Assembly (NCBI GenBank): GCA_947178105.1
Contig: CAMWXD010000025.1
Location: forward strand, 1-54,452
Reading direction: 5' to 3'
Origin: an uncultured Eubacterium sp.
GTDB taxonomy: Bacteria > Bacillota > Clostridia > Lachnospirales > Lachnospiraceae
Length of the DNA: 54,452 nt
Shown here: piece after piece, positions 15,322 to 23,564 of the stretch
Layout of the letters: each line of letters begins with the position of its first letter
Position numbering within the stretch: the first letter of the stretch is position 1
The notes under the pieces: model-generated
Seen by the model: only the letters and a program-made list of their open reading frames with translations
What the model was told of the DNA's origin: nothing
Databases searched by the model: none
Program-made: the position numbers and the translations under genes

Positions 15322-17223
15322 TTATCTGCGTATGCCTGTCACTCCTTTGGAAGACTGGCTTTTTACCAGTACTTTGTTCTGCTGCAGCGCATATTTTATT
15401 ACATAATAATACGTTGCGCCGCTTTTTGCAGACGTATCCTGATAGCTTGTTTTCTGCATATTTGTAATCGTTTTGATCCGCTTATAGGCGCCGCCTTTTT
15501 CCTTGCGGTAAATATAGACGCGGTTCGCCCTTATATATTTTTTCCAGCTTATCGTATTTCCTTTTGCACTGCATTGAATCGTCGTTTCCGGCTTCTTTGC
15601 CTTGACAAACAGCATTTGCCTGAGCAGGTCCTGCGTCTGGTCACCGACAATCCCGTCTGCTGTGATGCCGCATTTTTTCTGGAACGCGGTTACCAGCTTT
15701 GTCATTGCTTTCGTCCATCCCCCGTCTACGGTCACATCTGCACCGTCCAGGGAAATCAGGGTTGCCTGCAGCCACTGTACATGCTGTTTTTTCATCTTTT
15801 TTTCTGCATACAGCGCGCCTGTCGGCTTTGGATAGTCCGCAGGGTCTGTCGAATACACAGTGACCGGGATGGTAAGCTCTGCCGCGGCATAGGTGTCTGT
15901 CTCCCTCTGCTTTACGACCACCTGAGCGCTGCCTGCGCCTGTAATTTTTACCATGCCCGTGCTGTCAACCGTAAGTACTGCGCTTTCAGACGAACGGTAC
16001 GTAAGCGGTTCCTCTGTGTGGCTGCTTGTTACCTCAAGCTGAAACCCTTTGCTCGTATCATTGACTGCATAGCTTGCTTTGGACGACTCTAACACCGTCT
16101 CCTCCAGCGTTTTTTTCACCGGCTCCTCCGGCTCCTGCACAGGAGGCAGCGGATCTGGCTCTGTCAGGCCCGGCTCTTGCGTATCTGTATTCGGATCCTT
16201 GATCGTGATGTTAGGGTCTGTAACAGACGGATTCTGCGGGATATCCGGCTGCGGCACAGACGTGCCCGGGTCCTGCACCGTAGTCCCTTTAAAAACAGCT
16301 TTGATCAGCGCGACAATCGTATCCTTGCCCGCATAGCCGTCAACCTCCAGCTTGTTTGCGGCCTGGTAGGCTGTTACAGACGCCTTTGTCGCATCGTCAT
16401 ATGTATTTGTCACAGCAAGCTGCGCGTTCATGCATGTATTTAACGCACGCTGTACCCATGCCGTGCCCAAATCCCTTGCAGACACATAGTCGTACGGAAT
16501 ATACGAATCTGACGCGCCGCAGTAGCTCCAGCCAAGCCCTGCCGCATATTTGTAGGTCTCAAACCGCCTGCTTGTATACGCGCCCATGACCGAATCGCAG
16601 ATTGCCGCTTCGTGCAGCTCATTGAGCGTCACCGCCTCGTAGCTGCCGGCATACCTGGATGCGGACGCTGCCACACGCCCGGAAGCGCCGGAGCCGCCCT
16701 GGTTTGCAAGGTCAGCAAAATAAACAAGCGCAGGCTCGTTCGTTATGCCAAGCCGCAGCCCCTGGTTTATGTAATCTGTAATATCCGTAACGGCAAGCAC
16801 ATCCTGCGCCGCCTTGCTTTCATCGGTAGCCAGCAGATTTTTGACTGCCGCAGCTTCTTTTGCTGACAGCTTTCTTGTGCTCCATTTTGTCGTATCCTTT
16901 GTAGACACAACCTCTGCATACAAAGTGTCTCCTAACAGCTCCTGCGCCTGCGTTTCATTTGCCTGCACAATCGTCTGCAACAGGGAAAGCGCCCTCCATC
17001 CGTGCCATTGCAGCTTGCCTATGGATACTGCCCCGTTATCATTTGCGTTTACAGAATTGTAGCTGCCCTCATTATGGTACAGGATCTGCGCCGCAGCCGA
17101 TACGACCGCATCCACATTTACCTGCGCTGCCTGTACAGAGCGTGAAGGAAAAAGCAGAACTGCAACAAGCACTCCAAACACTGCTGCCTGCCTCCACCTT
17201 TTCATCTGGTTTTCGTTTCTCAT
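15322..17223 (-). CDS. Secreted multi-domain peptidoglycan-binding protein, possible cell-wall hydrolase
   Basis: The 633-residue protein has a signal peptide (about 1-32). An N-terminal helical domain (about 35-240) contains a conserved-looking NEGSYNSVNANDNGAVSIG segment, reminiscent of lysozyme/chitosanase-like folds in which such a glutamate is catalytic. A first PG_binding_1 domain follows (about 265-310, VQRALNTCMN...VDGYAGKDT). After it come a proline/aspartate linker (about 315-370), an Ig-like domain, a second peptidoglycan-binding domain (VQWLQATL...ADGIVGDQTQDLL) and a C-terminal FN3-like domain. It should act in the cell wall. Enzymatic activity is inferred, not shown. It precedes mutY in the same transcript. 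Confidence 0.75.
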   Translation of the reverse strand: MRNENQMKRWRQAAVFGVLVAVLLFPSRSVQAAQVNVDAVVSAAAQILYHNEGSYNSVNANDNGAVSIGKLQWHGWRALSLLQTIVQANETQAQELLGDTLYAEVVSTKDTTKWSTRKLSAKEAAAVKNLLATDESKAAQDVLAVTDITDYINQGLRLGITNEPALVYFADLANQGGSGASGRVAASASRYAGSYEAVTLNELHEAAICDSVMGAYTSRRFETYKYAAGLGWSYCGASDSYIPYDYVSARDLGTAWVQRALNTCMNAQLAVTNTYDDATKASVTAYQAANKLEVDGYAGKDTIVALIKAVFKGTTVQDPGTSVPQPDIPQNPSVTDPNITIKDPNTDTQEPGLTEPDPLPPVQEPEEPVKKTLEETVLESSKASYAVNDTSKGFQLEVTSSHTEEPLTYRSSESAVLTVDSTGMVKITGAGSAQVVVKQRETDTYAAAELTIPVTVYSTDPADYPKPTGALYAEKKMKKQHVQWLQATLISLDGADVTVDGGWTKAMTKLVTAFQKKCGITADGIVGDQTQDLLRQMLFVKAKKPETTIQCSAKGNTISWKKYIRANRVYIYRKEKGGAYKRIKTITNMQKTSYQDTSAKSGATYYYVIKYALQQNKVLVKSQSSKGVTGIRR

Positions 17224-17331
17224 ATCCTGTTCGTTCCTTCCTGCATTTCATATTTGATCCTTACATTTTATGCCCCATGCAATATAATACGCAAGTATCC
17301 CAAAAAATACCGGTATCTTCACGTATTTTTA

Positions 17332-17360
17332 TTGACATATCTTTCACAAAGTTATAAATT
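17332..17360 (+). promoter_or_regulatory. Promoter of the crotonase gene
   Basis: A perfect TTGACA (17332-17337), a 17-base spacer and TAAATT (17355-17360) lie just upstream of the gene. A ribosome-binding site AGGAGG (17394-17399) follows. Confidence 0.7.
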
Positions 17361-17408
17361 AGAAGTATGAAGCAATCTTAATTACATAATTCTAGGAGGA
17401 AACAAACA

Positions 17409-18203
17409 ATGAACAACTTAACACTTGAGGTTGAAAATCAAATCGCGGTTCTCACAATCACAAGGCCGGCAGCATTAAACGCCTTAAACAGCGAGACACT
17501 GGACGAATTGAACACTGTCCTGACAGAAATCGAAGCAAGAGATGATATTAAAGTCGTAATTTTAACCGGCGGCGCTGACAAAAAGGGCAATGCGTTCAAA
17601 TCCTTCGTAGCAGGCGCTGATATCGCTGAGATGGTAAACTTTACCGCTGCTGAGGCACGTGCTTTCGGTATGCGCGCTTCCGCCCCGTTCTTCAAATTAC
17701 AAAATATGCGCCAGGTAACGATCGCTGCTGTCAACGGCTTCGCTCTTGGCGGCGGATGTGAGATCTGCATGGCATGTGATATCCGCATCGCTTCTGACAA
17801 CGCAACCTTCGCACAGCCGGAATGCGGCCTTGGCATCATCCCTGGCTTCGGCGGCACACAGCGCCTTGCGCGCCTTGTCGGCATGGGCCGCGCAAAGGAA
17901 ATGATTTTCACCTGCGACAGCATCAACGCAGAGGAAGCATACCGTATCGGCCTTGTAAACAAAGTCGTTTCTACAGAAGAATTAATGCCGACCGCAAAGG
18001 CTATGGCTGCAAAGATCGCATCCAAGGCAAGCTATGCTGTATCGATTGCAAAAGCTGCGATTAATAACGGCTATGATATGGATATCAAAAATGCTGTTGA
18101 GATGGAAGCAAACCTCTTTGGCGTTACATGCTCTACGCATGACAAGCAGGAAGGCATGACTGCATTTTTAGAAAAACGCAAAGCTGACCTGACAGACTTC
18201 TAA
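17409..18203 (+). CDS. crt: 3-hydroxybutyryl-CoA dehydratase (crotonase), enoyl-CoA hydratase family
   Basis: The 264-residue protein shows the crotonase fold. It has RPAALNALN near residue 20, the oxyanion-hole loop FVAGADIAEM near 76, and AAVNGFALGGGCEICMACD near 112. The first catalytic glutamate lies in that helix and the second in AQPECGLGIIPGFGGTQRL near 138-155. It hydrates or dehydrates short-chain enoyl-CoA/3-hydroxyacyl-CoA, a central step of clostridial butyrate formation. The usual partners bcd, etfAB and hbd are absent from the window. It is a single gene with its own strong promoter and terminator and is likely well expressed. Another acyl-CoA substrate cannot be excluded. Confidence 0.88.
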   Translation: MNNLTLEVENQIAVLTITRPAALNALNSETLDELNTVLTEIEARDDIKVVILTGGADKKGNAFKSFVAGADIAEMVNFTAAEARAFGMRASAPFFKLQNMRQVTIAAVNGFALGGGCEICMACDIRIASDNATFAQPECGLGIIPGFGGTQRLARLVGMGRAKEMIFTCDSINAEEAYRIGLVNKVVSTEELMPTAKAMAAKIASKASYAVSIAKAAINNGYDMDIKNAVEMEANLFGVTCSTHDKQEGMTAFLEKRKADLTDF

Positions 18204-18231
18204 TTTTATGTAATCTTTGTGCCGGGCACGT

Positions 18232-18265
18232 AAAAAGAAGGGGCGCTTCCATGCCTCTTCTTTTT
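18232..18265 (+). terminator. Terminator after crt
   Basis: AAAAAGAAG (18232-18240) pairs with CTTCTTTTT (18257-18265), ending in five T on the plus strand, about 30 bases past the crt stop. A separate 10-bp inverted repeat (18270-18279/18308-18317) follows before the convergent gene. Confidence 0.7.
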
Positions 18266-18322
18266 GCACATGGCAGCCAAAGCCCGCAGCAGTTGCTTTC
18301 ATCTGTCTGGCTGCCATATCAT

Positions 18323-19225
18323 TCAGACTGTTTTCTTATTTAAAAAGATGCTCGCAATGCCGCACAAAATCCCTCCGATCACAAGCGGCACCCCTGCTGC
18401 CATTTGCGGCACCCGAAACATCCACAGTACGATACATACAAGCACCGCCCCTGCCATAATGCCGCCGCAGGCTTTGCCGATGCGCCTCGCATTCGCCCTG
18501 CCTTCTTCTGAGGCATCCCACGCATTTTCCGCATTATATTTCTCCACATGATATTTCGACGCCAGCAGGGCTGTATGTACAATGAGCATCACGCCGGCAG
18601 ACGCCATTGCAAGAAAAATAAATCCGCCGTACGCGTCCAGGCGCTCCTCATCCGTATTCCATACTGTATAGAGCGAGCTTATTACAATCAGCGAACAGAT
18701 CAAAATACCAATCGCTGTAATCATACGTGAAACATACTTTTGGTGAAAGCGTTCTTTTTCCTCTTCGGTATAAAACGGCTCAATATAGGGATGCTTTTCG
18801 CGGAAATGCGACGCATTCATCCCGACCTGCACCCATAAAAGCGTCCCAAGCAGGGCGCCAACCAGAAAAAGCACGGCGCTTTCTCCAAAAAAGGACGGAT
18901 TTATATATTCCCCTACAAGCTGCGCTGCAAAGCTCATAATACAAATGCCTGTCGCAGCAGCCGCTTTTTTTGCCACCCAGTTTCCATGCCGGTCATAAAG
19001 CTGCGACTCTTTCTGGGTATCCAGGCTTAAGTTCCCCTTCAGCAGCCCATCCATCGTACAGCCGAACAGCTCCGTCAACTGTACCAGTTTCTCCAGCTCC
19101 GGCATACTCGCTCCAGATTCCCACTTTGAAATCGTCTGCCTGGACACCTCCATCCGCTCCGCAAGCTGCTCCTGCGTCATGCCGTCTTTTTCACGCAGTA
19201 CCCTCAGATTTTCTGTAAAATTCAT
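18323..19225 (-). CDS. Membrane-anchored XRE-family transcriptional regulator
   Basis: From the ATG at 19223-19225 the protein has 300 residues. Residues 1-60 are a Cro/C1-type helix-turn-helix (LREKDGMTQEQLAERMEVSRQTISKWESG). After a short linker there are four to five hydrophobic helices, two around residues 90-140 and the rest towards the C-terminus, so it is held in the membrane. Proteins of this layout usually sense envelope stress or small effectors and often control adjacent transporters, but none is next to it here. An upstream in-frame ATG at 19327 would add 34 residues but overlaps a likely -10 element (TATGAT, 19323-19328), so I prefer the shorter form. Its ribosome-binding site is rather close to the ATG. 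Confidence 0.8.
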   Translation of the reverse strand: MNFTENLRVLREKDGMTQEQLAERMEVSRQTISKWESGASMPELEKLVQLTELFGCTMDGLLKGNLSLDTQKESQLYDRHGNWVAKKAAAATGICIMSFAAQLVGEYINPSFFGESAVLFLVGALLGTLLWVQVGMNASHFREKHPYIEPFYTEEEKERFHQKYVSRMITAIGILICSLIVISSLYTVWNTDEERLDAYGGFIFLAMASAGVMLIVHTALLASKYHVEKYNAENAWDASEEGRANARRIGKACGGIMAGAVLVCIVLWMFRVPQMAAGVPLVIGGILCGIASIFLNKKTV

Positions 19226-19479
19226 AGCTCCTCTCTTTCCCATCGTACCTGCCAGCCCAGTCCGCAAAAGCTCTTGCTGCGTGCCGGCAGTTGATGTATC
19301 TGTATTACTTGTTTTCGTGTATATCATACTGTTGCATGATGTAAATTGCTATCAACTTTGTGTTGCTTTTACAGATTTTCATGTAAACTTGCGGTTGCAT
19401 TGCCAAAAAATAAGCGAAGAGCCTTACCATCCCTCCGCTTAAAAAATTTCCATTAAAATTTCTGCTGCTATTTCTATAG

Positions 19480-19547
19480 CTTCTGCAAAACCTCCCGTAC
19501 ATCTTTGCTACAGCTTCTGCAAAACCTCCAGCGCATCTTTTTGCAGC
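19480..19547 (-). repeat. Imperfect 34-bp tandem duplication at the 3' end of mecA
   Basis: The 17 bases GCTTCTGCAAAACCTCC occur twice, 34 bases apart, and the following CATCTTT is also repeated. One copy encodes the last residues of MecA (EVLQKL and stop). The other lies beyond the stop codon and would encode nearly the same residues. Confidence 0.65.
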
Positions 19548-20188
19548 ACACAAGTCCCATGTTCGGCGAGGTATGCCGCTTTATGCATATCTGAGGAAGC
19601 GTTTTTCATAAATTCCACTGAAGCGCTGATCACCCTGCAAATCTCTTTGTCGCCCAGGCCATTGCGTTCAATCAGCAGGTAGTAGCTGGATACCTGATGC
19701 TCCTTGATCCGATAGACGCTGCTGACTACCGGCTCCTCCAGTACGATGGATTTTGCATAAGAGATAATCTGGTCCATATCCTGAAATTCTAATATGTACA
19801 GCCGCTTGTCGCAGCCTTCTACCAAGGTGTCCCGATCCTGCTGTTCCGGTTCTTCTTCTGCATTTTCCCCGATGCGGTTTCCCATGTTTGAAAGACTGTC
19901 CACCGCCGATTTTAAATTCTGTAAAATATTCAAAATATTACTGTCCGGCCGTTCGGAAAATGTCAGTGCCAGCAAATGCTCCGGCAATACTGCGACCTGT
20001 ACAGATAATGGACCTCCCTGTACTTTAAATCCAACTTCTTCTTCTGCCATTGATACGATTTTTCGTAAAAATTCCTCGGTCTTTCCATCGTTCTGCAAAA
20101 AATCATCCATTTGCAGCCCATTTTCAATCAATTCCGTCTCCGATACGATGCAGCGTACCGTATCCATGTTAATCCTTTTAAATCTCAT
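19508..20188 (-). CDS. mecA: MecA-type adaptor protein
   Basis: The protein has 226 residues from the ATG at 20186-20188. Residues 1-85 match the MecA N-terminal substrate-binding domain (MRFKRINMDTVRCIVSETEL and the acidic helix EEFLRKIVSMAEEEVGF). An acidic linker follows. The C-terminal domain (about 125-220) has LYILEFQDMDQIISYAK and the YYLLIE strand of the ClpC-binding fold. MecA hands substrates to ClpC for degradation in Bacillus, where it restrains competence. In clostridia it also affects growth and sporulation. A nine-residue longer start at 20215 is possible but has a weaker ribosome-binding site. No clpC is in the window. Confidence 0.85.
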   Translation of the reverse strand: MRFKRINMDTVRCIVSETELIENGLQMDDFLQNDGKTEEFLRKIVSMAEEEVGFKVQGGPLSVQVAVLPEHLLALTFSERPDSNILNILQNLKSAVDSLSNMGNRIGENAEEEPEQQDRDTLVEGCDKRLYILEFQDMDQIISYAKSIVLEEPVVSSVYRIKEHQVSSYYLLIERNGLGDKEICRVISASVEFMKNASSDMHKAAYLAEHGTCVLQKDALEVLQKL

Positions 20189-20300
20189 TCTCTCCCACCC
20201 TTGCGTATGACGCATTCTCTAATTGCACAGCACAGGCGTCCATTATTTTCCCATGCTGCTTTGTTCTCCCCTATAGTATACACCACTTATTCCTGATTGT

Positions 20301-21116
20301 CTATTGGATTCTGCTGCCATAGCAATAAGTAATGAAATAAATGACAGAAGCAAAGATCACAATGACTGGCCCGGTGGCAGCATTGACAAAATACGACACG
20401 ATCAGGCCAAATACGCCGGAAAACATTGAAAACAGAATAGAAAAAAAATGGTACTCGCGCAAATTCTGCGAAATATTCCTGCTGGCGGCTGCCGGCAAAA
20501 TCAAAAGCGCGTTAATAATCAAAATCCCGACCCACCGGATCGATACTGTCACAATCAGCGCCGTAAGCACCGCAAACAGGTTTTCCATCAGCCTGACCGG
20601 AATACGCCGGCTTTTTGCCAGTGTACGGTGGATGCTCGCCGCATGGAGCCTGTTATAGCAGCACCCCCAAAAGACAAGCGTTGCCGCAAGGATTGCTGCC
20701 AGATAGAAAATCTCGCTGTGCGAAATGCTTAAAATATCCCCAACAAGCAGGCTGGAATATTGGCTGAAATTGCCGCCCTTTGACAAAATCGCCAGTCCGA
20801 CTGCGATGCTGAAGCTGGAAAATACGGAAATGACGGTATCATTTGCAGCCATACCCCTGCCTGCGAGCAGATTCAACAACAGCGCAAATGCCACTGCGAA
20901 CAGAAGCATCGATAGATTGGTATCCGCTAATCCAAACACAACGCCGAGCGCGATTCCCGTTAAGGCAGAATGCCCGAGCGCATCGGAAAAGAACGCCATC
21001 TTGCGTTCTACAATCATCGTCCCAAGTATCCCAAATAACGGCGTAATCAGCAAAACCGCCGCAAAGGCATGTTTCATAAACCCATACTGCATCCATTCGG
21101 TAAAAAACATCGTCAT
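20301..21116 (-). CDS. znuB: Zinc/manganese ABC transporter permease
   Basis: The 271-residue integral membrane protein has about eight hydrophobic helices and belongs to the ABC-3 family. Recognisable parts are MIVERKMAFFSDALGHSALTGIALG near residues 33-57, which holds the ATPase-contact loop, and RWVGILIINALLILPAAASRNISQN near 195. It forms the channel through which the metal delivered by the substrate-binding protein crosses the membrane. Its start overlaps the stop of the ATPase gene by four bases, which implies translational coupling. It is the last gene of the long tig-to-znuB run. Confidence 0.9.
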   Translation of the reverse strand: MTMFFTEWMQYGFMKHAFAAVLLITPLFGILGTMIVERKMAFFSDALGHSALTGIALGVVFGLADTNLSMLLFAVAFALLLNLLAGRGMAANDTVISVFSSFSIAVGLAILSKGGNFSQYSSLLVGDILSISHSEIFYLAAILAATLVFWGCCYNRLHAASIHRTLAKSRRIPVRLMENLFAVLTALIVTVSIRWVGILIINALLILPAAASRNISQNLREYHFFSILFSMFSGVFGLIVSYFVNAATGPVIVIFASVIYFITYCYGSRIQ

Positions 21117-21859
21117 ACACGCACCTCCGTCTCTGTGAAAACCTGCCTGAATTCCCGGCTGCGGTATACATCCTTCACCGTTCCCTGCTTTAACACCGTC
21201 TTATCTAATAATACGACCCAGTCCGCATACTTTGCCACATAATCCAGGTCATGGGAAATCAGTATCACCGCCAGGTCAAAATTCCGTTTCAGGTAATCCA
21301 TCAGCCCGTAAAAAAGCTCCATGCCGTTTTGGTCGATGCCGGATACCGGCTCGTCTAAGAGCAGCAGGTTCGGCTCATCCATCACCGCAAGTGTCAGCAG
21401 CACCCGCTGCAGCTCGCCGCCGGAAAGGTTGCATACCTGCTTGTCGATAAAGGAATCTGCTTCAAACAGTTTTAAGCTTTCTTTGATTTTGGCGTATGTG
21501 CTGCGCCTTTTGTGCAGGCATACCGGAAAGCGGGACTGAAAGCCTGCAATCAGGTCATAGACGCTGACCGGCGTATGCTTTTCCATATTCACGCCTTGCG
21601 GCACATACCCGATTTTCAGTTTTTGCAGCCTGCCGTCCTCGCGATCTTTAAACTCAATGCTGCCCGTATAGGGCAGGTCTCCAAGCATCGCCCTGACCAG
21701 TGTGGATTTTCCCGCCCCGTTTTTTCCTACGACAGCATTCAGCGTACCGCAGTGAATATGGAGGTTGATGTCTGTCAGTATTTCCTGTGTGCCGATTGTG
21801 ACGCCAAGATGGTTGACCTTGATACAGTGCAGCCCGCACGGCTGTATAATTTTACGCAT
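21113..21859 (-). CDS. znuC: Zinc/manganese ABC transporter ATP-binding protein
   Basis: The 248-residue ATPase has Walker A VGKNGAGKSTL near residue 44, Q-loop VPQGVN, the signature LSGGELQRVLLTLAVM, Walker B LLLLDEPVSGID and the switch histidine in VILISHDLDYV. It powers the permease encoded immediately downstream. The ATG at 21857-21859 follows a GGAGA ribosome-binding site. The order substrate-binding protein, ATPase, permease is the normal ABC-3 arrangement. Specificity for zinc rather than manganese is inferred from the histidine-rich partner. Confidence 0.92.
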   Translation of the reverse strand: MRKIIQPCGLHCIKVNHLGVTIGTQEILTDINLHIHCGTLNAVVGKNGAGKSTLVRAMLGDLPYTGSIEFKDREDGRLQKLKIGYVPQGVNMEKHTPVSVYDLIAGFQSRFPVCLHKRRSTYAKIKESLKLFEADSFIDKQVCNLSGGELQRVLLTLAVMDEPNLLLLDEPVSGIDQNGMELFYGLMDYLKRNFDLAVILISHDLDYVAKYADWVVLLDKTVLKQGTVKDVYRSREFRQVFTETEVRV

Positions 21860-21921
21860 ATCTGATTCTCCTGCTTTATGCCCGATTCCCTATGATCATT
21901 CGCCTGGCTTATGCCCAATTT

Positions 21922-22887
21922 CTACTGTCCCAGCATACGCATCTGATTTATATTTTCCTCCATCGCATCCAAATAGCTGTCCGCACTGTAATCCCCGCGC
22001 ACACAAGTATCCAGATAGATGGCATGCACGTCTGCTTCCCGTTTTACCGTCTCGCACATCTGCCTGCCATACAGCTCTTCGGCAAGGATTGCCTCCGCCC
22101 CATGCTCACGGATCTGGCGCAGTACCTCAGCCGTCTCTCCGGCGCTGGCCTGGCGCTCCTCGTCCAGGTCCATGCCGCCGGACACCACAAGCCCGTAATC
22201 CTTTGCGACATAAGCAAATGCTTCATGAAAAAGAAGTACTTTGCGTCCCTGACAGGCTTTTGCAGCCTCCTGCTGCTTTTGATGCAGCGCCTCCAGCTTT
22301 GCCAGGTAATCCGCGCTGTTTTTCTGATAAGCAACCGCATTCGCTGGGTCAAGCTCCGCCAAGGCGCCTGCAATCGTACGCACCTGTGCCATATAGCCCG
22401 CAATACTCATCCAGGCGTGCGCATTCTCCGCAAGCAAATCCAGATCCTCACAGGCATTGATCACCGCAAGACGCGGGTACTGCTTTGTGACATCTGCTAA
22501 AAAATGCTCAATCCCTCCGCCGTTTATCAAAAAAACATCCGCCCCGGAAAGTTTTTTCATATCCTCGGTTGTAAGCTGGTAATCATGCAGACAGCCCGTC
22601 TGCGGCTCGCTTAAGTTTTGCAGCGTTACGCCGCCGCAGTCCCCGATAATATTCAAAGCAGCTATATACATCGGATAAAAAGATGCCACGACCGAACATC
22701 CATGCCCTGTATCCTCCTGATTTTTTCCGTCCGCAGGATCGAAAGAATGCTGGTGCCCGGCGTGGGAATGTCCGGCATCCGCGCCTTCTCCTTCTGCATT
22801 GAAACGGACATAGAAGTTGGTCAGGACGATACTCGCAGACATCAGCGCAAGCAGCATCACTGCTACAAACAAATATTTGTTTTTCAC
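21922..22887 (-). CDS. znuA: Zinc ABC transporter substrate-binding protein (membrane-tethered, His-rich)
   Basis: The gene starts at a GTG (22885-22887) preceded by AGGAG and lies two bases after engB, giving 321 residues. A single hydrophobic segment (about 5-27) acts as signal or anchor. There is no lipobox cysteine in the usual place. A histidine-rich stretch follows (GHSHAGHQHSF), then the TroA/ZnuA fold with likely metal ligands in GGGIEHFL, the ENAHAWM segment and LLFHEAFAYV. The His-rich loop is typical of zinc-specific members. A longer frame into engB is a reading artefact. Confidence 0.88.
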   Translation of the reverse strand: MKNKYLFVAVMLLALMSASIVLTNFYVRFNAEGEGADAGHSHAGHQHSFDPADGKNQEDTGHGCSVVASFYPMYIAALNIIGDCGGVTLQNLSEPQTGCLHDYQLTTEDMKKLSGADVFLINGGGIEHFLADVTKQYPRLAVINACEDLDLLAENAHAWMSIAGYMAQVRTIAGALAELDPANAVAYQKNSADYLAKLEALHQKQQEAAKACQGRKVLLFHEAFAYVAKDYGLVVSGGMDLDEERQASAGETAEVLRQIREHGAEAILAEELYGRQMCETVKREADVHAIYLDTCVRGDYSADSYLDAMEENINQMRMLGQ

Positions 22888-22889
22888 GT

Positions 22890-23501
22890 TTATTTTTGCT
22901 CCTTTTGGGGTTCTTCCCAGCCTACCAGCGCATCCATCGCCTGCCAAATCTCATCCCTGCCCTGCTTTGTCACAGCGGAAAACGGGATCAAGAGGTCTTC
23001 GCCCTTTAGCCCCAGCCCTTCGCGCACCTCCTGGATAGATTTCTGCACCTGGCTGCGTTTTAATTTGTCCAGCTTTGTAGCAATAATGATCGGGCGGAAC
23101 CCCTGGTAAACGATCCATTCATACATCGTCTTATCATTGGCAGACGGCTTGTGGCGGATATCGACAAGCAGGAATACGGCTTTTAGCTGTCTGGACTTAT
23201 GCAGGTAATTTTCTATCATTTTCCCCCATTTGACACGCTCAGATTGGGGCGCTTTCGCAAAGCCGTAGCCTGGAAGGTCAACCAAATACATAGCATCGTT
23301 GATATTATAAAAATTGATTGTCTGCGTTTTTCCCGGCTGTGAAGACGTACGCGCTAAAGCCTTGCGGTTCATCAGGGCATTGATGAGGGATGACTTGCCT
23401 ACATTTGATTTTCCGGCAAACGCAATCTCCGCAAGCGCATTGTCCGGGATTTTGCTCGTAATGCCGCAGACTGTTTCCAGCTCTACATTTCTGATTTTCA
23501 T
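22890..23501 (-). CDS. engB: Ribosome biogenesis GTP-binding protein EngB (YsxC/YihA)
   Basis: The 203-residue TRAFAC GTPase shows G1 GKSNVGKSSL near residue 29, G2 (SSQPGKTQTINFY), G3 DLPGYG, G4 TKLDKL and G5 FSAVTKQG. It is needed for assembly of the large ribosomal subunit in Bacillus. The ATG at 23499-23501 has a GAGAGGAG site seven bases upstream. The gene follows lon, the standard order in clostridia, and is immediately followed by znuA. Length is normal. Confidence 0.95.
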   Translation of the reverse strand: MKIRNVELETVCGITSKIPDNALAEIAFAGKSNVGKSSLINALMNRKALARTSSQPGKTQTINFYNINDAMYLVDLPGYGFAKAPQSERVKWGKMIENYLHKSRQLKAVFLLVDIRHKPSANDKTMYEWIVYQGFRPIIIATKLDKLKRSQVQKSIQEVREGLGLKGEDLLIPFSAVTKQGRDEIWQAMDALVGWEEPQKEQK

Positions 23502-23564
23502 ATACGTTCTCCTCTCATCCACCCCTGCCATACCTGTATATGCGCAGGGGCAAAATCACCTGTT

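Noticed and set aside
19226..19327. 34-residue extension of the XRE regulator
   Set aside because: The upstream ATG sits within a likely -10 element, and the extension adds nothing resembling the family. The helix-turn-helix normally begins near residue 5.
22888..22947. Start of znuA inside engB
   Set aside because: The extra 20 residues are engB read in another frame. The GTG at 22887 has AGGAG and gives a normal signal sequence.
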